Shown in pieces: positions 1-8,081 of a stretch of DNA of 64,000 nucleotides. The stretch comes from Bacteroidota bacterium. Lineage in GTDB: Bacteria; Bacteroidota; Bacteroidia; AKYH767-A; JAHEYN01. Below the pieces are notes generated by a model. The model saw only the letters and a program-made list of their open reading frames with translations, was not told the origin of the DNA and ran no database searches. Position numbers and translations under genes: made by a program. Where the stretch lies: contig JAHEYN010000016.1 of the NCBI GenBank assembly GCA_023251555.1, positions 1-64,000 of the forward strand, given 5' to 3'. The stretch's first letter is position 1; each line of letters opens with the position of its first letter.

Positions 1-1
1 T

Positions 2-139
2 ATTACCCTGCTGCTCGGAGGTATCCAGATGATTATGCTCGGAATCATCGGAGAATATCTCTGGCGCAACCTCGACGAAACACGTAAGCGCCCCCTTTAT
101 TTCGTGGAAGCCGACTCCTCTGCAGAAGAGAAAAGATAA
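2..139 (+). CDS. C-terminal fragment of a GT2 family glycosyltransferase (5' end outside window)
   Basis: The reading frame is open from the first base and ends with TAA at 137-139, giving 46 residues. It has a hydrophobic stretch ([20 protein letters not shown]) followed by a [16 protein letters not shown]-like segment. That ending is typical of membrane-anchored GT2 enzymes of the GtrB/ArnC/DPM1-like type, which move a sugar onto a polyprenyl phosphate at the cytoplasmic membrane; the fragment would be the end of the last membrane helix and the cytosolic tail. The catalytic domain lies outside the window, so the substrate cannot be judged. The next gene starts 4 bases downstream, which suggests co-transcription. 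Confidence 0.75.
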   Translation: MTLLLGGIQMIMLGIIGEYLWRNLDETRKRPLYFVEADSSAEEKR

Positions 140-143
140 CCCT

Positions 144-614
144 TTGCCCGCAGCACTAAAAATAAACCGGACTACTCTCTTTATCACGGGAGTGTGCCTG
201 GCGGCTTTCTTTTTTCTCTTCAACCGGCTTGACTTTATCACAGAAGGAATGATCACAGAAGGAAAGGTTACAGGCATCATTTTACAGGGTTCAAAAATTA
301 TTCCTCTTATCTCGTATAGCGCCGGTAATACTAAATTCTCCATCAGCGAAGAAACCAATCTTACCCTGGAGCCGGGCGAACATATAAAAATAATATACCG
401 CAAAAGCTGTCCTGAAGATGCAAGGGTATATTCATTCTTCGGCTTCTGGTTTCCCGTCCTGGCCTGGCTGATAGCCCCTGTCATGTTACTCGGAGCAGCA
501 CTTTTTTCTTTCATTGATGAAAACCAGAAAATTGTAATACGATTCGGAAAAAAAAGAAAAACGCAGGAGTACCGGGAACTCGAAGGAAAAGACAACAGGG
601 ACAGCGCTTTGTAA
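144..614 (+). CDS. DUF3592-like small membrane protein
   Basis: A 156-residue protein read from a TTG codon 4 bases after the glycosyltransferase stop. There are two hydrophobic helices, about residues 10-28 and 100-124. Between them is a soluble part with beta-strand character that contains a GEHIKIIYRKSCPEDARVYSFF segment, resembling the Gd-v-v-yyP-nP--A motif of DUF3592. The C-terminal 30 residues are strongly basic. DUF3592 proteins have no settled function. The close spacing behind a polyprenyl-linked glycosyltransferase suggests the same transcript, but no role can be inferred. The family assignment is by motif only. Confidence 0.6.
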   Translation: MPAALKINRTTLFITGVCLAAFFFLFNRLDFITEGMITEGKVTGIILQGSKIIPLISYSAGNTKFSISEETNLTLEPGEHIKIIYRKSCPEDARVYSFFGFWFPVLAWLIAPVMLLGAALFSFIDENQKIVIRFGKKRKTQEYRELEGKDNRDSAL

Positions 615-700
615 TAAACCTGAGACCTAATCAAAAACAGGTTTTCGACATGTTTTGAGATATGCGCCAAATACCCGCTCCCGGTGTCCCTCTTATTTTG

Positions 701-782
701 TGCGGGCGGAGGGACTCGAACCCCCATGCCTTGCGGCGCCAGATCCTAAGTCTGGTATGTCTACCAATTTCACCACGCCCGC
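701..782 (-). tRNA. tRNA-Leu (anticodon TAG)
   Basis: On the minus strand the sequence folds as a class II tRNA. The acceptor arms GCGGGCG and CGCCCGC pair fully, with discriminator A at 701. The anticodon stem is CCAGA/TCTGG around the loop CTTAGGA, which gives anticodon TAG for leucine CUA codons. A GCC-GCAA-GGC variable arm and the T-arm with TTCGAGT follow. CCA is not encoded, so it must be added after transcription, as is usual in this phylum. Confidence 0.97.
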
Positions 783-881
783 TGTTCCCAAAACAAAGGA
801 AACAAAGATAGGTATATTGATTTACTTTAAACTGGTGTTGTGCAGGCTACGGGAGAGATTCTCTGCAAGCATACAGCATCA

Positions 882-3800
882 TTACTTGTTCACCGTCACC
901 CGCCCGATTTTATGAATAATCCGGTCGCCTGCACATCTGCTCTTAAAATCAGCCACCCACACAAAAACATCATTGGTCACGTACTCATTTTTATACTTCC
1001 CGTCCCAGCCGTGCTCCATATCCCGGGTTTCAAAAATCATAGTTCCCCAGCGGTTAAAAATTTTGAGGTTGAAGTATGTGATCTCTTCTCCATAAGCAGT
1101 AAATATTTCATTTTTCCCGTCCCCGTTGGGAGTAAATGCATTCGGAAAATAAATGGTGGCATCTCCTGCTACTCCTATTACACGCATAGAGTCCCGGAAG
1201 GTACATCCCGATGCTATAATTGAAACCCAGTACAACCCTTCTGCTTCCACCTTAATCTTCTGAGTGGATGCCCCTGTGTTCCACTGGTAAATGGAACCCG
1301 GCGCTCCGGCATCAAGCATCACGTAAGGGGAATCGCAAAGCGTATACTCTTTCATTTCCCCGGAAAGGGAAGGAACAGTAACGGTTACAGTATCCCCGCT
1401 GCTGCACCCGTTGGTATCTGTCACAATCACCCAGCAGGAAGCTGACTGAGACACATCAATGGACTGGGAGCCGGCACCGGTACTCCATATATAAACACTC
1501 CCGGGGTTCCCTGCATCAAGTGTGAGCGTTCCTCCGGAACACAATACGGTATCATTGCCGAGGTTAACGAATGGAATATTTTTAAAAGTCACAATTATAC
1601 TGTCTGATTGGGTGCATCCTCCTGAGGTGATGTTTACCCAATAGGTGGCAGGGGCAGAAACGCTCAGTGTTTGTGAGGTATCCCCCGTGGACCAGAGATA
1701 TGAACTGCCGGGATTGCCGGCATCAAGAATAATGAAAGCCCCCGGGCACACGCTGGTGTCATTTCCGATTGACGGCTTAAAAACAAAAGCAACAACGATG
1801 GTATCTGTATCCTTGCAGAAACCGTTATCAGCCTCTACCCAATAAGTTCCCGGACCGGACACACTGATTGACTGAGTTGTTGCGTTCGTATTCCATAAAT
1901 AAGTACTGCCAGGATTTCCGGCATCAAGCAGCAGGCTGTTCTGCCCGCAAAGGGTGGTATCATTTCCGAGATTAATCTGGGGAGAGCTAAGCGCAGTGAT
2001 AACAATCATGGTGCTGTCTGCAATATTGCAACTGGCAGAATCAACAGCAACAAGCTTTACATTAAATGTACCGGGAGTTATAAATATGTGAGAAGGTGAA
2101 GCTGCAGTATCGGGCGGGCTGCCGTCTCCAAAATCCCAGAGGTAGTTCACCGCGCCGGTACTGGTATTGGAAAAGTTCACAGTAAAAGGCACACAGCCGG
2201 TATCAGAAGGCGAAGCATTGGCTTTGGCAAGCAGGGTGACCAGCTGGAAATCAAACTTAAACACGGCATTATTGCAATTACTGCTGTTGTTGGTATTGGA
2301 CCATGCTCCCGGTGTGGTGGGGAAGTTTGAACTATTCGCACAGCCTGCACATACCGACTGGTAAATAACACCTCGTTTGTCAAAACGGCTGGTGCCTCCG
2401 TCCACATGCTCTTTACTCAGGCTATTACCGCCGAAAAATGTTGCATACAGGAGAGAAACGGCATTCTTGTTCAGCGCAAAGAGATAAAAATCACAGCCAT
2501 CGGTGGTGGATTGAAAAGCATTGGAAGTCACCGGAAGTCCTGTTGTAGTACCGGGATTGGCACCTAAGCCAAGGCAGCTTCCTCCCCACCCGGAAGCATA
2601 CACATTCTCACAGGTATCCACTAGAAAAGCCGCCGGCGAAACATTGGGAGTGGAAGACCCTGTCCCGAAAACAGTGGAGTAAACCGTTGCGGAAAGCTGC
2701 GGGTTCAGCTTATGAATAAACTGGCTGCTGCCCGGGTTGGAATAAACGCCCGTACTTACGGGATAAGATCCTTTCGTCTGCCCATAGATGTATACATTGC
2801 TGTTTTTATCCAACTGCACAAAGAAAGACTGGTCATAAGCGGAGGTTCCTATGAAAGTAGAATAAGCCACGAAGGTTCCGTTAAACATCAGGTAGGTTAT
2901 AAAGCCGTCTGCAAGCCCTCCCTGGTATGAGGGGTTCAGCACACCCGCCGTCGAAGGAAAATCGGAACTGCATGTACCGCCGGTAACATAAACATATTGC
3001 GATGCATCAAGGGCAAGGGAATAAGCGGCATCATCGGAAGTGCCCCCCAGAAAAGTGCTCCACTGGAGGGACGACAGGCTGCTGTTCATGCTGAACACAC
3101 AGGCATCTTCGGTTCCCCCGCCAAAAGTTCCCTGAGCCGCTCCACCGGAAACGGGAAAGTTGCTTGACTGGGTACACGAAGCTATGTAGCAGTTATTGCT
3201 TCCATCCACCTCTATGTCTCCGCGGGCCTCGTCTCCATAATTAAATTTCAATGTCCCGAACGTAAAAAAATTTGCATTGATGTTAACACCATCATCATTG
3301 CTTCCTCCAATGAAAGTAGAAGCGACGAGAGATGTACCTGATGAATTAAATTTCGCGATGATGATATCTGCCTTCCCGTTATATGACACATCATATGCTC
3401 CGCCGGTGACAGGAAAATTGGAAGAGTATGTCTGCCCGTATATAATCAGTTCATCATTATTATCCACTATGATACTGCTCGGGTTTTCATTCTCACTCCC
3501 GCCAAGATAAGTTGAATAGAGCAGTGCTGATCCGGAAGAGTTAAACTTGGTTATTGAAATATCAAAGGGGTAATTATTCCCACCCGAGCCCCCTCCCGCA
3601 AAGGAGGTCTGGTAGGCTCCCATGGTGGTGGGATAGCCAAACGAAGCGGCAATCCCTCCGGTATATATGTTGCCTGCATTATCATAGGTGGCAGTATATC
3701 CCCAGTTATCCGCAGTGGAACCTGTGAACGTAGAACAGACAAGCACAGGATCTATCACAAGAGGCAGGGATTTATCATACCCGCGGGGAAACACGAATGA

Positions 3801-4466
3801 CACTTCGTTCCCATTAAGCACAAAAAAGCAGGGTGTTTTCTTTCGTTCTCCTCTCACAACCTGGTAAGCATAAGGCTGCTGATCCACAAGGTCGCCCAGG
3901 CTCGTGTGTATAACAAGGTTTCCTTTGCTGACAGAAAGACAATCTGCACCCCGGTACAGGATCTTAACGTTTGACGGCTCTCCGCCCGGGCGAACAATAA
4001 AATCATATTTCAGGTCAGAATACCTGCTGTACACATGTAAATCAACAGAAGGATAAACCTCCCTGTAGGTTACTTCTTCATAAGAGCGCACTTCATGTGC
4101 CCAGCGGGAAGAATCGCTCCCTGTGAAATAATTTTTGTAATATGAAGAAGGGCCTGAGGCTGTTACTTCGGGATTCGGATTGGATGCATACAGTTCAGCC
4201 CTGAAAGAATGAAAATGCACAGTACCGTTGAACGAGCTGTCCGAAGCCCGGTGAGGGCGAAGTGCCGCAACCTCATCTTTATTATACAAGAAATACGTGA
4301 AGGCATTTTTTTCAAGATAAATGTTTCCCCCGGGAATATCCGCCCTGTATAATACACGGCTATCCCATTGCCTCTTGTTTTCGTCAAACCGGATCATATT
4401 CTGCGGAAAAAGCTTTCCATGAGAAAACAAACAAAATAAAGCCGCCAGCAGTTGTATTTTCCTCAT
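882..4466 (-). CDS. Large secreted T9SS cargo: SBBP beta-propeller, PKD, repeats, gliding-motility (CHU_C) C-terminal domain
   Basis: Read from the ATG at 4466 (1194 residues) because a signal peptide, MRKIQLLAALFCLFS, follows directly; an ATG 33 bases upstream would put polar residues in front of it. Order: an N-terminal domain like those found before SBBP propellers (to about residue 240); several SBBP repeats of the STFIGGSNDDG / YVTGGT type (to about 690); a PKD domain with YLWDFGDGSPPD (about 745-830); four ~65-residue repeats, each with a LDAGNPGS-Y-W-T core; and a C-terminal domain with FPNAFTPNGDGKNE and FNRWG. The last is the CHU_C, T9SS type B sorting signal. It should be exported by T9SS and anchored or released at the surface as an adhesin-like protein. 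The ligand is unknown. Confidence 0.9.
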   Translation of the reverse strand: MRKIQLLAALFCLFSHGKLFPQNMIRFDENKRQWDSRVLYRADIPGGNIYLEKNAFTYFLYNKDEVAALRPHRASDSSFNGTVHFHSFRAELYASNPNPEVTASGPSSYYKNYFTGSDSSRWAHEVRSYEEVTYREVYPSVDLHVYSRYSDLKYDFIVRPGGEPSNVKILYRGADCLSVSKGNLVIHTSLGDLVDQQPYAYQVVRGERKKTPCFFVLNGNEVSFVFPRGYDKSLPLVIDPVLVCSTFTGSTADNWGYTATYDNAGNIYTGGIAASFGYPTTMGAYQTSFAGGGSGGNNYPFDISITKFNSSGSALLYSTYLGGSENENPSSIIVDNNDELIIYGQTYSSNFPVTGGAYDVSYNGKADIIIAKFNSSGTSLVASTFIGGSNDDGVNINANFFTFGTLKFNYGDEARGDIEVDGSNNCYIASCTQSSNFPVSGGAAQGTFGGGTEDACVFSMNSSLSSLQWSTFLGGTSDDAAYSLALDASQYVYVTGGTCSSDFPSTAGVLNPSYQGGLADGFITYLMFNGTFVAYSTFIGTSAYDQSFFVQLDKNSNVYIYGQTKGSYPVSTGVYSNPGSSQFIHKLNPQLSATVYSTVFGTGSSTPNVSPAAFLVDTCENVYASGWGGSCLGLGANPGTTTGLPVTSNAFQSTTDGCDFYLFALNKNAVSLLYATFFGGNSLSKEHVDGGTSRFDKRGVIYQSVCAGCANSSNFPTTPGAWSNTNNSSNCNNAVFKFDFQLVTLLAKANASPSDTGCVPFTVNFSNTSTGAVNYLWDFGDGSPPDTAASPSHIFITPGTFNVKLVAVDSASCNIADSTMIVITALSSPQINLGNDTTLCGQNSLLLDAGNPGSTYLWNTNATTQSISVSGPGTYWVEADNGFCKDTDTIVVAFVFKPSIGNDTSVCPGAFIILDAGNPGSSYLWSTGDTSQTLSVSAPATYWVNITSGGCTQSDSIIVTFKNIPFVNLGNDTVLCSGGTLTLDAGNPGSVYIWSTGAGSQSIDVSQSASCWVIVTDTNGCSSGDTVTVTVPSLSGEMKEYTLCDSPYVMLDAGAPGSIYQWNTGASTQKIKVEAEGLYWVSIIASGCTFRDSMRVIGVAGDATIYFPNAFTPNGDGKNEIFTAYGEEITYFNLKIFNRWGTMIFETRDMEHGWDGKYKNEYVTNDVFVWVADFKSRCAGDRIIHKIGRVTVNK

Positions 4467-4570
4467 AGCAAATAAAAATGCCCGTTGATTACAAGCCATT
4501 GCAATTTACAAAAAAACACGGAGCTGTTACCGTCATGTCCCGGATTAATGCTCATTATTCATTACTTTAT

Positions 4571-4578
4571 TATCTTTG
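4571..4578 (+). promoter_or_regulatory. Promoter -7 box for nadK
   Basis: TATCTTTG matches the Bacteroidota TAnnTTTG element and lies 29 bases before the nadK ATG at 4608. It supports that ATG over the longer reading that begins at 4485. Confidence 0.7.
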
Positions 4579-4607
4579 GTGTCCCCTCCATAAACCGGAG
4601 AAACTTC

Positions 4608-5483
4608 ATGAAAATAGCAATCTACGGCAGGCCGTTTAATAAAAACATCATCCCGTTTATTCAGGATCTTTCCGATACCCTGAAGCGATCCTCCATTGAA
4701 TGGATTATCCACGAGCCCCTGTGGGATTATATAAGCACCGGGCAGAACGCTGATGTCAAAACCTTCAGCACCCACGATGAGATACGGAATGAAAAGGTGG
4801 AATTTCTTTTCAGCATAGGAGGGGATGGAACCCTGCTTGATACCCTTTCTCTCGTGAGAGATTCCGGGATACCCGTGCTCGGTATTAACACCGGACGCCT
4901 CGGGTTTCTCTCAAGTATCTCCCGCGATAATTTTGAAAAAGCCATAGAGTTCATACTGCAAGGGCATTTCTCCCTCGACAAAAGGGCACTGCTGAGGCTG
5001 GAAACCAATAAGCCGCTGTTCGGAGATGTCAGCTATGCACTGAATGAACTGACCGTCCATAAACGCGACAGTTCGTCAATGATCACCATCAACACCTTTC
5101 TTAACGGAGAATTTCTCAACTCGTACTGGGCGGACGGACTTATCATTGCTACTCCTACAGGCTCCACAGGCTATTCTCTCAGCTGCGGAGGGCCTATTCT
5201 TGTCCCGCAATCCGAAAACTTCGTCATCACGCCTATCGCACCACACAACCTTAATGTACGGCCTGTGGTTGTATCCGATAAAACGATCATCTCTCTTGAA
5301 ATAGAAGGAAGAGGCCAGTACTTCCTCGCCACCCTTGATGCCCGTTCCGTAAGTATTGACCCCTCCGTAAAAATTGCCGTCCGGAAAGAAAGTTTCGGCA
5401 TTAACCTCGTGCGCCTTAATAATGAAAACTTCCCCGGAACTCTCAGGAATAAACTAATGTGGGGGCTCGATACCCGAAATTAA
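4608..5483 (+). CDS. nadK: NAD kinase
   Basis: A 291-residue cytoplasmic enzyme that phosphorylates NAD to NADP using ATP or another phosphoryl donor. The family GGDGT motif is at residues 71-75. It is followed by GINTGRLGFLS and the NE-TVHKRD and WADGLIIATPTGSTGYSLSCGGP segments that bind NAD and form the active site. Length is normal for the family. The start at 4608 gives MKIAIYGRPF, an expected beginning, and follows a TATCTTTG promoter; upstream in-frame codons lie before or inside that promoter. It heads the run nadK, DUF6089, DUF6089, uppS, bamA, an arrangement seen in many Bacteroidota. Confidence 0.97.
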   Translation: MKIAIYGRPFNKNIIPFIQDLSDTLKRSSIEWIIHEPLWDYISTGQNADVKTFSTHDEIRNEKVEFLFSIGGDGTLLDTLSLVRDSGIPVLGINTGRLGFLSSISRDNFEKAIEFILQGHFSLDKRALLRLETNKPLFGDVSYALNELTVHKRDSSSMITINTFLNGEFLNSYWADGLIIATPTGSTGYSLSCGGPILVPQSENFVITPIAPHNLNVRPVVVSDKTIISLEIEGRGQYFLATLDARSVSIDPSVKIAVRKESFGINLVRLNNENFPGTLRNKLMWGLDTRN

Positions 5484-5547
5484 AGCGATTATGCCTTTTA
5501 GCATAAAATTTTACCCGGGGTGTTCTTTTTTTTATTAAAAAATATAT

Positions 5548-5555
5548 TATATTTG
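5548..5555 (+). promoter_or_regulatory. Promoter -7 box upstream of the first DUF6089 gene
   Basis: TATATTTG, 18 bases before the ATG at 5574 and inside an A+T-rich stretch after nadK, so the barrel gene probably has its own transcript start. Confidence 0.65.
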
Positions 5556-5573
5556 CCCATCCCAAATCAAACC

Positions 5574-6485
5574 ATGAAACGATTATTAATTATAACCCTA
5601 TGTATTACACTCTTTTCCTGCGCCCAGGCTCAGCGGTGGAAAGCATACAGATATGAGGTGGACTATGGCTTGGGTGCCACCAACTTTCTCGGTGAACTGG
5701 GGGGTGCGAATCAGATCGGTACCAATTACTTTAAAGACCTTGAATTTTCTCAGACGAGGCTTGCTGCAAATGTAGGCCTGCGCTATAAGATTAATGAATA
5801 CCTTGCCTCCAAGTTTAACTTCTTCTACGGGAAAGTTGCCGGCAATGACAGGCTCACACAGGAATATTTCCGGAAATACAGGAATCTGAGTTTTAAATCC
5901 AATATTTACGAACTCTCGGTTAACCTCGAAGCCTCTTTCATGAAAGAGCAGGTTGGCCACCGTTACCGCCTCAGAGGAATACGCGGGCAAAGAGGTTTTG
6001 AAATGTACACCTATGCCTTCATGGGAGTGGGTGCATTTTATTTCAACCCCAAGGCAAATCTGGGAGGTACCTGGTATGCACTGCAACCCCTCGGAACCGA
6101 AGGACAGGGAATCATCGCCTCAAGAAAGCCATATTCACGCCTCCAGTTATGTGTACCTGTCGGCTTCGGGTTTAAGTACACTATTGACAGGAGATGGGGC
6201 GTGGGACTGGAGTATGGCATCAGAAAAACCTGGACAGATTACATTGATGATGTAAGTACCACCTACTACGATAATGATGCCATAAGAAAGGCTCACGGAG
6301 ATGTTTCAGCAGACCTTGCAGACAGGTCCGACGGCGGCAAGTCGCAGTCTGATAAATCCCGCCCGGAAATTACCGGCTCCGGCCAGCAGAGAGGTGACCC
6401 CAGGGATCATGATTCTTATATGTTTGCTATTCTTTCCATCAACTATAAGCTGGTTACCGGCAGAAACAACCTGCCCAAGTTTTAA
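5574..6485 (+). CDS. DUF6089-type outer-membrane beta-barrel protein (copy 1)
   Basis: 303 residues read from the ATG behind the TATATTTG box. A signal peptide MKRLLIITLCITLFSCAQAQ comes first; the Cys within it is at a possible but poor lipobox. The rest alternates hydrophobic and polar residues in short strands with many aromatics (YALQPLG, GVGLEYGIRKTWTDYIDDVSTTYY), as in outer-membrane barrels. The TDYIDDVSTTY motif is shared with the next gene and marks the DUF6089 family, which in this phylum sits between nadK and uppS/bamA. A hydrophilic insertion of about 40 residues (Ser/Gly/Arg/Asp-rich, about 250-285) before the last strands is absent in copy 2. The function of the family is not known; its place beside bamA suggests a conserved envelope role. 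Confidence 0.85.
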   Translation: MKRLLIITLCITLFSCAQAQRWKAYRYEVDYGLGATNFLGELGGANQIGTNYFKDLEFSQTRLAANVGLRYKINEYLASKFNFFYGKVAGNDRLTQEYFRKYRNLSFKSNIYELSVNLEASFMKEQVGHRYRLRGIRGQRGFEMYTYAFMGVGAFYFNPKANLGGTWYALQPLGTEGQGIIASRKPYSRLQLCVPVGFGFKYTIDRRWGVGLEYGIRKTWTDYIDDVSTTYYDNDAIRKAHGDVSADLADRSDGGKSQSDKSRPEITGSGQQRGDPRDHDSYMFAILSINYKLVTGRNNLPKF

Positions 6486-6572
6486 GGCCTGTTTCCCCCC
6501 GGCAATACAATATCAGGTTTTACGTTTCTGTTTCTGTATGTTTTCCATGACAGGATTATATTTCAATGAAAT

Positions 6573-7292
6573 ATGATAAAATGCCCGGTATTTCTTATTT
6601 TCTTTTTTTGCATTCCTATACACCTGTTCTCACAGAATTCTGAACTTGGAATTTTTGCCGGAGCCTCAGGGTACACCGGTGAACTGAACCATTACTTTTA
6701 CAGGTATGAGCTGATTCACCCGGCGGGAGGGGTGATTTACCGCCATAACTGGACACCTCATTATTCCCTGAAAGCCGATGCACTCTATGGAAGAATTTCA
6801 GGAAGCGATGTCGCCCCCGGAGCAGATGCTTTTATGAGAGCAAGAAATCTTTCCTTTTCCTCTTTGCTCATTGAAGCCTCGGGGGAAATCGAATTCAATT
6901 TCTTTCCTTATTTTCCCGGCCGGGATGATCTTTCCGGCGCAACACCTTATATCTTTTCCGGGTTTTCCATGTTCTACTTCAATCCGGTATCAGGCAGCGG
7001 GATTGCGCTGCACTCAGCCCCGGCTGAAGGAAAAAGCTACAGTATCTTCCAGCCTGCCATACCCATGGGTATGGGCTTTAAGTTAAAGGCAGGCACTGCA
7101 ACCATAGGAATGGAGGCAGGGGCAAGAAGAACCTTCACGGACTACGTAGATGATGTGAGTACCACTTATCCCAGTGGTATGCAAAGAGGAAATTCTCAGG
7201 ATACGGACTGGTATTTCTTTACCGGGCTGACACTTTCCCTGAAAATATCAGGCGAGAACCTTAAGGTGGATTGCAAGTCGTTCCCTAAGTGA
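6573..7292 (+). CDS. DUF6089-type outer-membrane beta-barrel protein (copy 2)
   Basis: 239 residues with a signal peptide ending near LFSQN. The body reads as a short outer-membrane barrel, with strands such as SLKADALYGRISGSD, PYIFSGFSMFYFNPVSG and IGMEAGARRTFTDYVDDVSTTYPS. It shares TDY-DDVSTTY, the YF-NP segment and the QRG-x(2-3)-D-D-WYFF ending with copy 1, so the two are tandem paralogues, clearly diverged. It lacks the hydrophilic insertion of copy 1. A TATATTTC sequence at 6557-6564 is one base off the promoter consensus and could give it a start of its own. Function unknown. Confidence 0.82.
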   Translation: MIKCPVFLIFFFCIPIHLFSQNSELGIFAGASGYTGELNHYFYRYELIHPAGGVIYRHNWTPHYSLKADALYGRISGSDVAPGADAFMRARNLSFSSLLIEASGEIEFNFFPYFPGRDDLSGATPYIFSGFSMFYFNPVSGSGIALHSAPAEGKSYSIFQPAIPMGMGFKLKAGTATIGMEAGARRTFTDYVDDVSTTYPSGMQRGNSQDTDWYFFTGLTLSLKISGENLKVDCKSFPK

Positions 7293-7334
7293 TAGTATCT
7301 CGGGGTTTTATTAACTTGCGGAGTTTTGTAAAAA

Positions 7335-8081
7335 ATGGATTTACGAAAAAAAATAAACACCCGTAAACTACCCGCCCACATTGCCATTATCATGGACGGC
7401 AACGGAAGGTGGGCCAAGAAAAGGGGAAAACTGAGAATTTTCGGACACCAGAATGCCGTTGTGGCCGTAAGGGAAACCGTTGAAGCCGCTGCAGAACTGG
7501 GCATTCAATACCTCACACTTTACGCATTCTCTACAGAAAACTGGAAAAGACCGCAGAAAGAAGTGGATGCTCTCATGGAACTGCTTGTCCGCACTATTAA
7601 TAAAGAAAAAGCATCCCTGAAAAAGAATGGGATCAGGCTCCTTGCCATCGGGAACCTCGCATCACTTCCGCAGGCCTGCCGCCGTGAACTGGCAGAAGCA
7701 ATGGACTATACCAGTGACAACAGCAGGATGAGCCTCGTGATTGCTCTCAGCTACAGCTCAAGATGGGAGATTGTTAACGCTGCAAGAAAAATCGCCGCCG
7801 AAGTAAAAATCGGCCACTTATCTCCATCAGATATTAATGACGACACCTTCGCCGGGTTTCTCACAACTGCAGGTATACCAGACCCGGAGCTGCTCATCAG
7901 AACCAGCGGGGAATACCGCATCAGCAATTTCCTCCTGTGGCAGATCGCATACGCAGAACTTTATTTCACCCAAACCCTCTGGCCCGACTTCAGGAAAAAA
8001 GATCTTTATGAAGCAATTATAGATTACCAGGGAAGAGAAAGAAGATTCGGCATGATCAGCGAACAGATTAATGACGCATAA
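7335..8081 (+). CDS. uppS: Undecaprenyl diphosphate synthase (cis-prenyltransferase)
   Basis: 248 residues, the normal length. It condenses isopentenyl diphosphate units onto farnesyl diphosphate to make the C55 lipid carrier for peptidoglycan and surface polysaccharides. The start motif IIMDGNGRWAKKRG carries the catalytic Asp at residue 21. YAFSTENWKRP and the C-terminal RTSGEYRISNFLLWQ-AYAE segment (diphosphate and Mg sites) are all present. Its TAA overlaps the bamA ATG by one base (TAATG), so translation is probably coupled. Confidence 0.97.
   Translation: MDLRKKINTRKLPAHIAIIMDGNGRWAKKRGKLRIFGHQNAVVAVRETVEAAAELGIQYLTLYAFSTENWKRPQKEVDALMELLVRTINKEKASLKKNGIRLLAIGNLASLPQACRRELAEAMDYTSDNSRMSLVIALSYSSRWEIVNAARKIAAEVKIGHLSPSDINDDTFAGFLTTAGIPDPELLIRTSGEYRISNFLLWQIAYAELYFTQTLWPDFRKKDLYEAIIDYQGRERRFGMISEQINDA

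Noticed and set aside
655-915. An 86-codon plus-strand open frame
   Set aside because: It covers the tRNA-Leu gene on the opposite strand and the end of the T9SS type B cargo gene.
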